Source of the DNA: Proteobacteria bacterium UBA664
Lineage (GTDB): Bacteria > Pseudomonadota > Gammaproteobacteria > UBA7966
Assembly (NCBI GenBank): GCA_002299125.1
Contig: DBNU01000078.1
Span: forward strand, 1 to 11,010
Length of the DNA stretch: 11,010 bases
Reading direction: 5' to 3'
Positions within the stretch are counted from its first letter, which is position 1. Every line of letters starts with the position of its first letter. A program made the position numbers and the translations under genes. Shown here piece after piece: positions 1 to 6,424 of this stretch. A model generated the notes under the pieces. That model did no database searches. It was given only the letters and a program-made list of their open reading frames with translations, and was not told the origin of the DNA.

Positions 1-608
1 CCGATCGATACGTACTGGCGCAGCTTGCGGATCCCGGCATTGGTCAGAGCCACGCAGCCCTCGGTCCAGTCCAGTCGACGGTGCAGGTCGAGTTTTTCGC
101 GGTTTTCGTCGTCGCCCAGACCGTGCAGCCCGATCTGCCCCCCAAGCGGCGTGTCCTGCGGCGGGATCCGCCCAGCGGCATGCGCATTGGCGATGCGCTC
201 GAAGAGGGGCAGCTCGATCAGCGAGCGCCTGACGGCAAGGAAGGCGTCCTTCACATTGGGGTAGTCGAGTTGCATGAACAGGTGAAAGCGGCTTGCCTCG
301 TTGAAGTCCACCACGTGGTAGTTGCCCACGGGCGTGCGCTGATCTCCGCGCCGCTGTTTGTCACCACGCCCCCCGCGCCCGGTGGCGATGTCGAAGACGG
401 CCACCGTTCGCCCGCCATCGTGCACGCGCATGCGCCGGTCTGCCTTGTGGATCTCGAGCACATAAGCAGCGTCAGAGCGAGCAAGCGGTGAGCTGAAGCG
501 ATCCTCGACGATGGCCGCGGTCTGTGCGGACCACAGGGTCGAGGGACAGAAGAGCCAGAGGACGAGGGTAGCGAGGGTGGTGGTGTCGCGGGCGGTGCGT
601 GAGGTCAT
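1..608 (-). CDS. L,D-transpeptidase (YkuD domain), 3' end cut off by window edge
   Basis: The frame starts at ATG 608-606 and stays open for 202 codons to the left edge, so the C-terminus is missing. Residues 1-28 look like a signal peptide (hydrophobic LATLVLWLF, possible cleavage after WSA), which implies a periplasmic protein. The YkuD domain begins near residue 48. GDQRTPVGNYHV (89-99) and SRFHLFMQLDYPN (106-118) are typical of the ErfK/YafK-like branch. The active site is clear: GLHG with His162 and TEGCVALTN with the catalytic Cys185. Known members form or cut 3-3 peptide or peptide-lipoprotein links in murein through a cysteine thioester; which activity this one has cannot be told. There is no clear Shine-Dalgarno before the ATG. 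It is divergent from the cytochrome gene, with 180 bases between them. Confidence 0.88.
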   Translation of the reverse strand, partial: MTSRTARDTTTLATLVLWLFCPSTLWSAQTAAIVEDRFSSPLARSDAAYVLEIHKADRRMRVHDGGRTVAVFDIATGRGGRGDKQRRGDQRTPVGNYHVVDFNEASRFHLFMQLDYPNVKDAFLAVRRSLIELPLFERIANAHAAGRIPPQDTPLGGQIGLHGLGDDENREKLDLHRRLDWTEGCVALTNAGIRKLRQYVSI

Positions 609-661
609 GGTTGCGGTAGGTCGTCCGTGGCCAGCCGGGGAGGGGGAGTCTGTCCCGAGGG

Positions 662-705
662 TTGCGGTCAGACTTCCCGCGTCCTAGGTTAGCCGCCCGG
701 GCGGC
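662..705 (+). promoter_or_regulatory. weak sigma-70-like promoter and GC palindrome ahead of the cytochrome gene
   Basis: TTGCGG (662-667) and TAGGTT (685-690) are 17 bases apart, but each matches only three of six consensus positions. Directly after lies the perfect palindrome GCCGCCCGGGCGGC (692-705). It could be an operator or a leader hairpin of the cytochrome transcript. Both readings are weak. Confidence 0.2.
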
Positions 706-788
706 AAAGTGCTGCCCCTTTCCCGGCCCGGATGGGCACCGCCAAACCCAGGATGGGCCATGCGGGCCGGGTGACACGGAGACCCTGC

Positions 789-1313
789 ATGCAGAGCTAC
801 ACGCGAACAGCCGTCTGGCTGCACTGGAGCATGGCGGTACTGGTGCTCGCCCTGATGGTGGTGGGGTTCAGTCTCCCGGAGGAAGAGGGCCCGGCGCGCA
901 GCCTCGGGATCCAACTGCACAAGTCTTTTGGTCTGGTGGCGTGGGCGCTCCTGATGTTCCGCGTCGCCTGGCGCTTCACGCATCGCCCCCCGGCCCCGCC
1001 CGCCGGGTTGTCGCCCGCGCAGCATCGCGTCGCCGAGTGGGTGCACGGTTTGCTCTATCTGCTGCTCTTCGTGCAACCCCTGCTCGGTTATCTCTCCGCA
1101 AGCTTTGCGGGTTACCCGATGCTGTGGTTTGGCCTCGAACTGCCCCAGTGGGGCTGGAAGGACCGGGAGATCAATCATTTCTTCACCGAGTGTCACGAGA
1201 TCTCGGCCTTCATCCTCATCGCCCTGGTGGTCGTGCACGCTGCGGCCGCCCTGCACCACGCCTTCGTGCGTCGCAATGGCATGCTGCGGCGCATGGGTGT
1301 GCCCTTGGGCTGA
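789..1313 (+). CDS. cytochrome b561 (CybB-type di-heme membrane protein)
   Basis: This 174-residue inner-membrane protein matches the length of the cytochrome b561/CybB family (about 175 residues). Four hydrophobic helices lie near residues 9-28, 42-60, 84-104 and 139-158. Histidines expected to bind two b hemes are visible: H12 (WLHWSMA), H44 (QLHKSFG), H136 (ECHEISA) and H150 (VVVHAAA). The family moves electrons between quinone and partners such as superoxide; E. coli CybB is a superoxide:quinone oxidase. I cannot assign the partner here. The start is ATG 789, because GGAG at 778-781 stands seven bases upstream and the protein then begins MQSYTRTAVWLHW as in the family. The longer frame from ATG 732 would add 19 polar residues before the first helix. 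No convincing terminator was seen in the 149 bases before the convergent receptor gene. Confidence 0.9.
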   Translation: MQSYTRTAVWLHWSMAVLVLALMVVGFSLPEEEGPARSLGIQLHKSFGLVAWALLMFRVAWRFTHRPPAPPAGLSPAQHRVAEWVHGLLYLLLFVQPLLGYLSASFAGYPMLWFGLELPQWGWKDREINHFFTECHEISAFILIALVVVHAAAALHHAFVRRNGMLRRMGVPLG

Positions 1314-1462
1314 GGGGCGGGCCCGACCGTCAGCCCCGTGCAGGCGGGGAGGACGCTTCGTCACGCCGTCGCCACGGTAGGACTGCCTGCCCGCAAGTGT
1401 CCTTGTCGGAGGCGTGAACGCCGGCCGTCCGGTCCTGCCGGGGCGCCGAGCATCTCAGGGAC

Positions 1463-3757
1463 TCAGTAGCTGATGTTCACCGCGACGTTGAATGATCGCG
1501 CCCGGCCGGGCACCGCCATGCCCCAGGGGATCGCGTTGAGGGCCATCGAATTGCCCTGGCCGACATAGGCCCCGCCGAGCGGCAGCCGGTAGAAAGTATT
1601 AAGCGCATTTTCAAGTTCCAGATCGACCCGCGCGTTCTTCCACTCGTAGCCGGCGCGCAGATGCAGCAAGCCGAAGCCTGGCGTGACGATCTCGTTTCTG
1701 ACCCGCGAGATGTTCTCCTTCGCCGCGACCAGTTGGCCATCCACCGCCATCGTCCAGCCAGCCAGGCGATGGGTCAGACCCAGGCGGAGGTTCAGCGGCA
1801 TGATCTGGAAGAGGTTGTCGCCGGTCTCCAGGTTCTGGCCTCGCAGATAACTCAGAATGCCGTTGGCGGTGAAACTACCGAAGCCGTCGATATTGCCCAG
1901 CAGCCGACTGCCCGAGACATCGATGCCATACAGGCGCGCATCCTGGTTCACGTAACGCAGTTGGACGAACTCGTTGTCGGTCGTGACGTTGGCTTCCGAG
2001 CAGCGGATGCTCATCTCCGGCGTGCAGCGCTCAGCGTCGATGAAGTCATGCACATGCGTGACGTGGCCGGTGATCCTCAGGTTCCAGGTCGTGGCATGGG
2101 TGTCATGCCAGGCCCCGCTGGCGCTGGCGGTGTAGGCGATCTCCGGCCTCAGATCGAGATTGCCGACATAGGCATTGCCGTCGCCGACGAAATTGTTCAT
2201 CGAGCTGGCCATGGACTCGTAAGTCCAGGTGTAGCGCTCGAGCAGGTTGGGCGAACGCGTCTTGCGCGCCACGCCCGCATCGTAGGTCTGCTGTGTCGTC
2301 GGGGTGAAGCGCAGCAGCGCGGTGGCGTCGAGATGCTGATCGATGCGGTGGCGATCACGGGCATTGAATTCGGCCGCCTCGTCGCCGTACAGCCCTTCGT
2401 TGTAGCCCTGCACAGGTCCGGCGTTGGAAGTGACGGTGCCACCACGGATGCCGAGCTGGCTCAACCAATGCGGATCCCACGCGCGTTCCCACTCCGCATA
2501 GCTGGCGAGGCGATCGCGACGGCCATCGCGGATGTTCACGAACTCCTCGCAGCACATCGCCCCGAAGTCACCAACTGGAGGCCACACGTCGTCGTAGCTG
2601 TAGTCCTGGTAGTCGATGCCAAGGCGCAGGATGTCACGCTCGCTGACTTCGATGCTGGCCGCGACCTCGCCGTTGTGAGTCGTGCTGCGGGAAATCATCG
2701 GCATGAACATGCCGAAGAATCGATCCTGCAGCATGTCCATGCTATGCCGCTGGGTCTGGCGCGAGGCACGTGCCGTAAGTTCGCCCCAGGAAAAATCACC
2801 GGTGTAGTTCAGGTTGACGATATTGTTAATGTTCGCCGGCTCGTTCGGGCGCAGCGAGAAAAAGTTGAACTCATCCGGTGCACTCGACACCATGTCCATG
2901 CGCTGGTTCGGGAAGCCTTGCACATCGAGGCTCTGTTCGCTCAACCGCATCTCGATGATGTGATCCTGCCACGGGCGCAGCGCCACGCTGAGCTCGCGAT
3001 TGACCGCCCCGCGCAGCTCACTCACGGCGACGACGTCATCCGGGATCTCGCTCTCGCCCAGACTCTTCCACAGTCCATCAAGCTTGAAATTCCGGGCCGC
3101 GCGGTAGTTGTCGGATTCCGCGAACGATTGTTCGAAATTCAGGTTGACGAACTGGGTTGCGAGCGAGAATCCCATGTTCTTCGCGCGGCCGTTACCATTG
3201 CCGCGAAAGGTGAAGCCCAGCCTCGCATCGTAAAGGACGCCCTCATTCGCGTTGGCGAACTGCGGCGGCGCCGAGTTGACCTCGATGGTGCCGCCGATAC
3301 TGTCGCCACCCACACTGACCGGCGCGATGCCGGCGTACACCTGGACGTGCAGCACCTTGCTCGGGTCGATGAACGACAGCGCCGGGTTCATGTGGTTAGG
3401 GCAGGCTGCCTCCAAGTCCACGCCATCGACGCGGGTACGCAATCGATCATCGGCGAGCCCCCAGATCACTGGCAGGCTGGAGATGGCCCCGGTTCCGTAG
3501 GTGGAAACGCCAGGAATGTCTTCGAGCAGGCGCGCGGTGTCGTTGCCGCGGGTGCGGCGCCCGCGCAATGTCTGGCCGTCGAGACGTGTGGCACCGATCG
3601 GTGCGAGCCGATCGCCCGTGATGGTCACGGCGTCCAGTGCCTGCGACGCCGGTTCCCCCCCCGGCGTGACCGGGGAACGCGGGAAGGCGGCAGGGGGAAA
3701 GGCAGACAGCACCACGGCCAGCGGCACCAGCGAGCGTCGCCTATGCGGCCGGTGCAA
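1463..3757 (-). CDS. TonB-dependent outer-membrane receptor, putative copper receptor (OprC/NosA-like)
   Basis: This is a complete plug-plus-barrel receptor. The frame has no ATG start. I chose TTG 3757 because TGAGG lies nine bases upstream and the product then begins with a basic stretch (HRPHRRR) and a hydrophobic signal core; TTG 3796 and GTG 3772 are alternatives. On this 764-residue numbering, a TonB-box-like DAVTITG is at 42-48 and the plug runs to about residue 165 (LLEDIPGVS, GGDSIGGTIEV). The chain ends in an aromatic residue (NISY) as barrels do. The plug has C119-x3-M123 (ACPNHMNP) and the barrel has H338-x-M340 (RHSMDM), the same two motifs that bind copper in Pseudomonas OprC. 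Met350, Met352, Met354, Cys402-Cys403 and Cys578/Met582/Cys586 add soft ligands. Receptor identity is firm; copper as the substrate is inference. It lies 109 bases downstream of a CTERM gene on the same strand. Confidence 0.93.
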   Translation of the reverse strand: MHRPHRRRSLVPLAVVLSAFPPAAFPRSPVTPGGEPASQALDAVTITGDRLAPIGATRLDGQTLRGRRTRGNDTARLLEDIPGVSTYGTGAISSLPVIWGLADDRLRTRVDGVDLEAACPNHMNPALSFIDPSKVLHVQVYAGIAPVSVGGDSIGGTIEVNSAPPQFANANEGVLYDARLGFTFRGNGNGRAKNMGFSLATQFVNLNFEQSFAESDNYRAARNFKLDGLWKSLGESEIPDDVVAVSELRGAVNRELSVALRPWQDHIIEMRLSEQSLDVQGFPNQRMDMVSSAPDEFNFFSLRPNEPANINNIVNLNYTGDFSWGELTARASRQTQRHSMDMLQDRFFGMFMPMISRSTTHNGEVAASIEVSERDILRLGIDYQDYSYDDVWPPVGDFGAMCCEEFVNIRDGRRDRLASYAEWERAWDPHWLSQLGIRGGTVTSNAGPVQGYNEGLYGDEAAEFNARDRHRIDQHLDATALLRFTPTTQQTYDAGVARKTRSPNLLERYTWTYESMASSMNNFVGDGNAYVGNLDLRPEIAYTASASGAWHDTHATTWNLRITGHVTHVHDFIDAERCTPEMSIRCSEANVTTDNEFVQLRYVNQDARLYGIDVSGSRLLGNIDGFGSFTANGILSYLRGQNLETGDNLFQIMPLNLRLGLTHRLAGWTMAVDGQLVAAKENISRVRNEIVTPGFGLLHLRAGYEWKNARVDLELENALNTFYRLPLGGAYVGQGNSMALNAIPWGMAVPGRARSFNVAVNISY

Positions 3758-3788
3758 CTCAGTTGGCCTCACATCAGTCAACCAATAG

Positions 3789-3827
3789 GTTCTCAAGCGC
3801 GAATAGGGGCAACTGTTTCGTGAGAAC
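3789..3827 (-). repeat. inverted repeat in the leader of the receptor gene
   Basis: Seven-base arms GTTCTCA and TGAGAAC flank 25 bases. Inside, CGAA and TTCG could extend the stem. On the minus strand the structure ends 31 bases before the chosen TTG start of the receptor, so it could be an mRNA leader hairpin or an operator. It could also be chance. Confidence 0.3.
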
Positions 3828-3866
3828 GCGGAGACGGGTATCCGGCGATCCGGCTGAAGCGCTTGG

Positions 3867-4709
3867 TCAGCGATGCCTGCGACCTTGGGTCGTGGTGCCC
3901 ATCAGCCCGATGCCGACGAGGAACAGCATCAACGCGGCAGGTGCCGGCACCGGTACCGGCACTGCGACCGGCGTCGGTGTGGGAGTCGGTGCGGCCGCCT
4001 GCATGGTGATCACCTGTGACAGCGGGAAGCCGCCCATCGTGCCGACCGTGCCGTAGGCGCGCCGCGACCACGCGGTCATGCAGACGCTGCCCATCATGCC
4101 GCCGGGCGTGCAGTCGGCGTAGGCGGTGTGGGCGAGCCCGAGGCTGCCGGTCTGCGCGGCCTCGTTCCAGGTGAGCGTGATATTCGGATTGCTGGGGCTG
4201 AGCTGGTCCGGCACGAAAATCAAGGCGTAGGCGTTCTGGATTGAATTGCGGTAGGGCATCGTCGAGAAGCCATGGAAGAGCCCGGAATTCGCCGCACCGG
4301 TGGTCGGATGCCAGCCATCCCCCCCCCGGAAGGTGTTGGTGGAGTTGCGCAGGAAAACGGTAGCGAAGGTGCCGCCGAGTGCGCTGTCGTGCCACTGCGT
4401 GGCACGTGCGCCCGCAGGTGCCGCCACCATGTGGGTCAATTCCAGCAACGATTGATCGAAGAAGGGTGCCGTGCTGCCGCTTGGCGGCGGGAAGCGTCCG
4501 GTCATGGACTGGGACAGTACGCCCCGGAGATTGGTGACCGTTCGCGTGGCGGAGTTCCAAGTGAAGGAACCCTGGAAGATGGTGTCCTTCGGCCGGGTCT
4601 GCGGTTCGAACCAGGTGGTCGTGATGTCGAAGGTGGCCGTGGCAGCCTGCACGGCCGGGCCCGACGCGAGGAGCAACAGCAATGCACGACCGAGAATCGA
4701 CAGCTTCAT
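3867..4709 (-). CDS. secreted PEP-CTERM-like protein, paralogue of the upstream gene
   Basis: This 280-residue exported protein is of unknown function. Residues 1-22 form a signal peptide (LLLLLASGPAVQA, then ATATF). The mature part is rich in Ser, Thr, Asn and Gly. After a proline linker (PTPTPTP, 241-247) the C-terminus has the three-part sorting layout: VPVPAPAA (250-259 region), a hydrophobic helix (LMLFLVGIGLMG), then a basic end (GRRHR). Such tails are read by an exosortase-type system in the inner membrane; none is in this window. The motif core is less standard than in the upstream paralogue. The two share FQGxFxW, VTNxRGxLSQSM, a FLxNST motif, and MGGFP near the end, so they arose by duplication. 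DCTPGGMMGSVCMTAW (199-214) is unusually rich in Cys and Met. The start is ATG 4709 with a weak AGG before it; 121 bases separate it from the paralogue. Confidence 0.82.
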   Translation of the reverse strand: MKLSILGRALLLLLASGPAVQAATATFDITTTWFEPQTRPKDTIFQGSFTWNSATRTVTNLRGVLSQSMTGRFPPPSGSTAPFFDQSLLELTHMVAAPAGARATQWHDSALGGTFATVFLRNSTNTFRGGDGWHPTTGAANSGLFHGFSTMPYRNSIQNAYALIFVPDQLSPSNPNITLTWNEAAQTGSLGLAHTAYADCTPGGMMGSVCMTAWSRRAYGTVGTMGGFPLSQVITMQAAAPTPTPTPVAVPVPVPAPAALMLFLVGIGLMGTTTQGRRHR

Positions 4710-4830
4710 GGTGCCTACCCCGATGGGTTGGAGTTTGATTTTTGCAGTCTTGGCAGAAGCGCCCCGTTGCCTGCCCGGCGCTGGCCATCACCAGGGCCAG
4801 GTCGAGCAGGACGGTGCGGGTGGGAGCGGG

Positions 4831-5613
4831 CTAGGAGACCGCGCTGCGCCGCCGACCCATGCCGGCCAGCGACAGCGCCGCGCCACCGAACAGCCAGATC
4901 GCGGCCGGCACCGGCACGAAGGTGACCGACAGTGCGGTCGGGAATCCGCCCATCGAGCCCGCATTCTGCGGGCTCGTACCGTCACCGAAGCCGGTCATGC
5001 CCATCCAGCCGGTCAGCATCGGCCCCATCAGCCCCAGCGCGGTCATGTCACCGTAGACGGTGCTGGCCAGGAAGGCGTTGGTCGGATTGCTGGCATTGAA
5101 TTCCAGGGTGAAGAAGGCGTTGTGGTTGCGGCTTGCATTGTTGGGGAAGCCAAAGGCCATCCCATTGCCGCCCGTGACGTCAAAGCCACCGCCCATGACG
5201 ACATCGGTGCTGTTCTTCAGGAAGGTCGTCACCGTCACCCGACCGTTGGCGGTGGCGCTGGCGAGCTGGTGGGTGAGGTACAGCAGCGGGGCGTCACCCG
5301 TCACACGCGTCGCGAGGTTGCCGTTCCAGACATCGCCGTCGAAGCCATTGGAGTTCATCATGCCGGCCCGGTAGTGTCCGGTATTGGCGTCCCAGGCCCA
5401 CATCGACTGCGACAGAAAACCACGGAAGTTCGTCACGTTGGTCCCATCCCAGTTGAAGCGACCCTGGAAGGTGGTCTGACGCTGGATGCCGCCATCGGAG
5501 AAGGTGGCGGATACGGCGTAGAAGGGCGCGGCCTGGGCTGCCGGCATGACGACCAGTAGCGCTGCCGCAAGGGTGAGGGGGGCGAAACGGCGATGATTTG
5601 CGTGGCGGTTCAC
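4831..5613 (-). CDS. secreted VPxPA-CTERM protein
   Basis: This 260-residue exported protein is of unknown function. The start is GTG 5613, because GGAG stands about eight bases upstream and the product then opens with a normal signal peptide (basic NRHANHRR, hydrophobic LTLAAALLVVMPA, AQA at about 26-28). The longer open frame from 5688 has no such context. The C-terminus is a classic sorting tail: VPVPAAIWLFGG from residue 233, a hydrophobic helix, then GMGRRRSAVS. Members of this group are anchored or released at the surface by an exosortase-like enzyme, usually with exopolysaccharide genes, neither of which is seen here. The body is low in charge and rich in Asn, Gly and Thr. A Met-rich stretch (190-206, with M190, M196, M199, M204, M206) aligns with the Cys/Met stretch of the downstream paralogue. 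It follows pqqA on the same strand, but a strong terminator stands between them. Confidence 0.85.
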   Translation of the reverse strand: MNRHANHRRFAPLTLAAALLVVMPAAQAAPFYAVSATFSDGGIQRQTTFQGRFNWDGTNVTNFRGFLSQSMWAWDANTGHYRAGMMNSNGFDGDVWNGNLATRVTGDAPLLYLTHQLASATANGRVTVTTFLKNSTDVVMGGGFDVTGGNGMAFGFPNNASRNHNAFFTLEFNASNPTNAFLASTVYGDMTALGLMGPMLTGWMGMTGFGDGTSPQNAGSMGGFPTALSVTFVPVPAAIWLFGGAALSLAGMGRRRSAVS

Positions 5614-5808
5614 GTGGGGGTCTCCGTGGATCTTCCTCGGGAGCCGATCACCGTCGGTTGGAATCCCGGGAACGTGGGTCGAGAACATCGCGTTCGTTCA
5701 GTGCACCGGATGGCCGGTGTTCGCGATTTGCGAGTGCACTGGAGCCGACAGGCACCGGCCAGTCGAGTTGGACGTGCGGACTCTATCAGCGCGTCTCTCT
5801 GCGCTGGT

Positions 5809-5846
5809 GCGACATATTGTCGCGGCAGTGTCGGACATTCCGACAC
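5809..5846. promoter_or_regulatory. two tandem palindromes, likely operator pair, in the pqqA-CTERM gap
   Basis: Two dyads sit side by side: GCGACATATTGTCGC (5809-5823) and GTGTCGGACATTCCGACAC (5828-5846). Their centres (5816 and 5837) are 21 bases apart, about two helical turns, so both would face one side of the DNA. They lie 195-235 bases before the CTERM gene start on the minus strand. The first has the form GCGNC-N5-GNCGC described for RegA/PrrA-type redox regulators; that resemblance is only suggestive. Apart from these and the terminator, I see no convincing promoter in the 337-base gap 5614-5950. Confidence 0.5.
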
Positions 5847-5904
5847 GGGAAAGGGCGAGCGATACCCAGGCTCAGGTCCAGAGGATCAGACCCCAGAAAA
5901 GACG

Positions 5905-5928
5905 AAGGCCCCGCACTGGCGGGGCCTT
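5905..5928 (-). terminator. intrinsic terminator after pqqA
   Basis: A perfect 10-bp stem, AAGGCCCCGC against GCGGGGCCTT, encloses a four-base loop. Read on the minus strand it is followed by CGTCTTTTC, a short T-rich tract. It stands 22 bases after the pqqA stop and should end most pqqA transcripts, leaving pqqA as a short single-gene mRNA. Some read-through into the CTERM genes remains possible. Confidence 0.82.
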
Positions 5929-5950
5929 CTGAACTGCAACCGACCGTAGA

Positions 5951-6025
5951 TTAACGGTTGGCGATGTACATCGTGACTTCGAAGCCGAAGCGGATGTCAG
6001 CGAAGGAAGGGGTCGTCCAGGCCAT
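5951..6025 (-). CDS. pqqA: PqqA, pyrroloquinoline quinone precursor peptide
   Basis: This 24-residue peptide is the ribosomally made substrate for PQQ, the redox cofactor of periplasmic quinoprotein dehydrogenases. The peptide opens MAWTTPSFADIRFGFE and ends VTMYIANR. Glu16 and Tyr20, spaced E-x3-Y, are the two residues that the radical-SAM enzyme PqqE joins while PqqD holds the peptide. Length and sequence fit standard PqqA closely. The start ATG 6025 has a strong AAGGAGA site seven bases upstream. No pqqB, C, D or E follows; the next genes on the strand are CTERM proteins beyond a terminator. The gene is therefore solitary here, and PQQ synthesis must use enzymes encoded elsewhere. It is preceded by a sigma-54 promoter and faces an NtrC-type two-component system, so it is probably inducible. 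Confidence 0.95.
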   Translation of the reverse strand: MAWTTPSFADIRFGFEVTMYIANR

Positions 6026-6095
6026 GTTTGCTCTCCTTGATGGTGCGTTGATTTGAGGTTCTGCGGTCGCCTTGGGCGCCACGCATTCTCGCTGT

Positions 6096-6111
6096 CGCAG
6101 TTCGCGTGCCA
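6096..6111 (-). promoter_or_regulatory. sigma-54 (-24/-12) promoter of pqqA
   Basis: Read on the minus strand the site is CTGGCACGCGAACTGCG. TGGCAC is perfect, the spacing to CTGC is the required five bases, and the GG and GC pairs fall at -25/-24 and -13/-12. Differences from consensus are C for R after TGGCACG, and CTGCG for TTGCW. Predicted +1 is near 6085, giving a leader of about 60 bases before pqqA. Sigma-54 promoters need an AAA+ activator; the gene for one starts at 7918. Confidence 0.78.
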
Positions 6112-6203
6112 GCCGTCCATGCTGCGTAGCGCTAGGCGGTAACTTGTTGAAAGTCCATGGGGGCGCGGTTGTGCGTCTGGCGCGGATCAGCCGCTCCTGG
6201 GGG

Positions 6204-6245
6204 CGGCTGGTTCTCATCGACCAGCCGGGTGGTCCTGCGTAACCA
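6204..6245. promoter_or_regulatory. paired enhancer sites for an NtrC-type activator
   Basis: Two dyads share the pattern TGGT-N8-ACCA. The first is CGGCTGGT-N8-ACCAGCCG (6204-6227, eight-base arms). The second is TGGT-N8-ACCA (6230-6245). Centres at 6215.5 and 6237.5 are 22 bases apart, two helical turns. They lie about 130 and 152 bases upstream of the predicted pqqA start point, normal for sigma-54 enhancers. The rest of the 399-base gap 6026-6424 holds the pqqA leader and promoter and, near the kinase, a possible -10 element; I see no further gene in it. Confidence 0.62.
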
Positions 6246-6410
6246 GTGTTCCAGCACCCGCGTCGATAGCCCGGGCCTACCCCGCCGGCCTTGGCTCCAC
6301 GTCCTTCGGCGGTCGCTGCCCCCCCGTGTTTGCACAGCAACAAGCCGTCGCCGGGTCCGCCTCCCGGGCCGGTCGCGGTCGGTGCAGCAGTTCGCCCCTG
6401 ACTGCGGTCG

Positions 6411-6416
6411 TATACT
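6411..6416 (+). promoter_or_regulatory. possible -10 element of the kinase-regulator operon
   Basis: TATACT lies eight bases before ATG 6425. No good -35 hexamer is found at 16-18 bases. If used, transcription would start at or within a few bases of the ATG, giving a leaderless mRNA, which would fit the lack of a Shine-Dalgarno there. Confidence 0.25.
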
Positions 6417-6424
6417 CCAGACTC

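Noticed and set aside
1314..1337. GGGGC...GCCCC as a terminator of the cytochrome gene
   Set aside because: Only five base pairs with a 14-base loop and no T tract.
1463..3757. A lanthanide (LutH-like) receptor, suggested by the nearby pqqA
   Set aside because: The visible ligand motifs are Cys/Met/His rather than acidic, and no lut or xoxF genes are in the window; copper is the better reading.
1661..3823. A 720-codon open frame on the plus strand across the receptor gene
   Set aside because: It is antisense to a receptor with clear plug motifs, a signal peptide and an aromatic C-terminus; the antisense product shows no domain and reflects GC-rich codon bias.
4781..4800. CTGGCC-N8-GGCCAG between the CTERM genes as a terminator
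   Set aside because: Six-base stem, no T tract on the minus strand; the genes may be co-transcribed.
5701..5717. A sigma-54-like site on the minus strand ahead of the CTERM gene (CGGCCATCCGGTGCA)
   Set aside because: The GG and GC pairs are nine bases apart rather than ten; sigma-54 is strict about this spacing.
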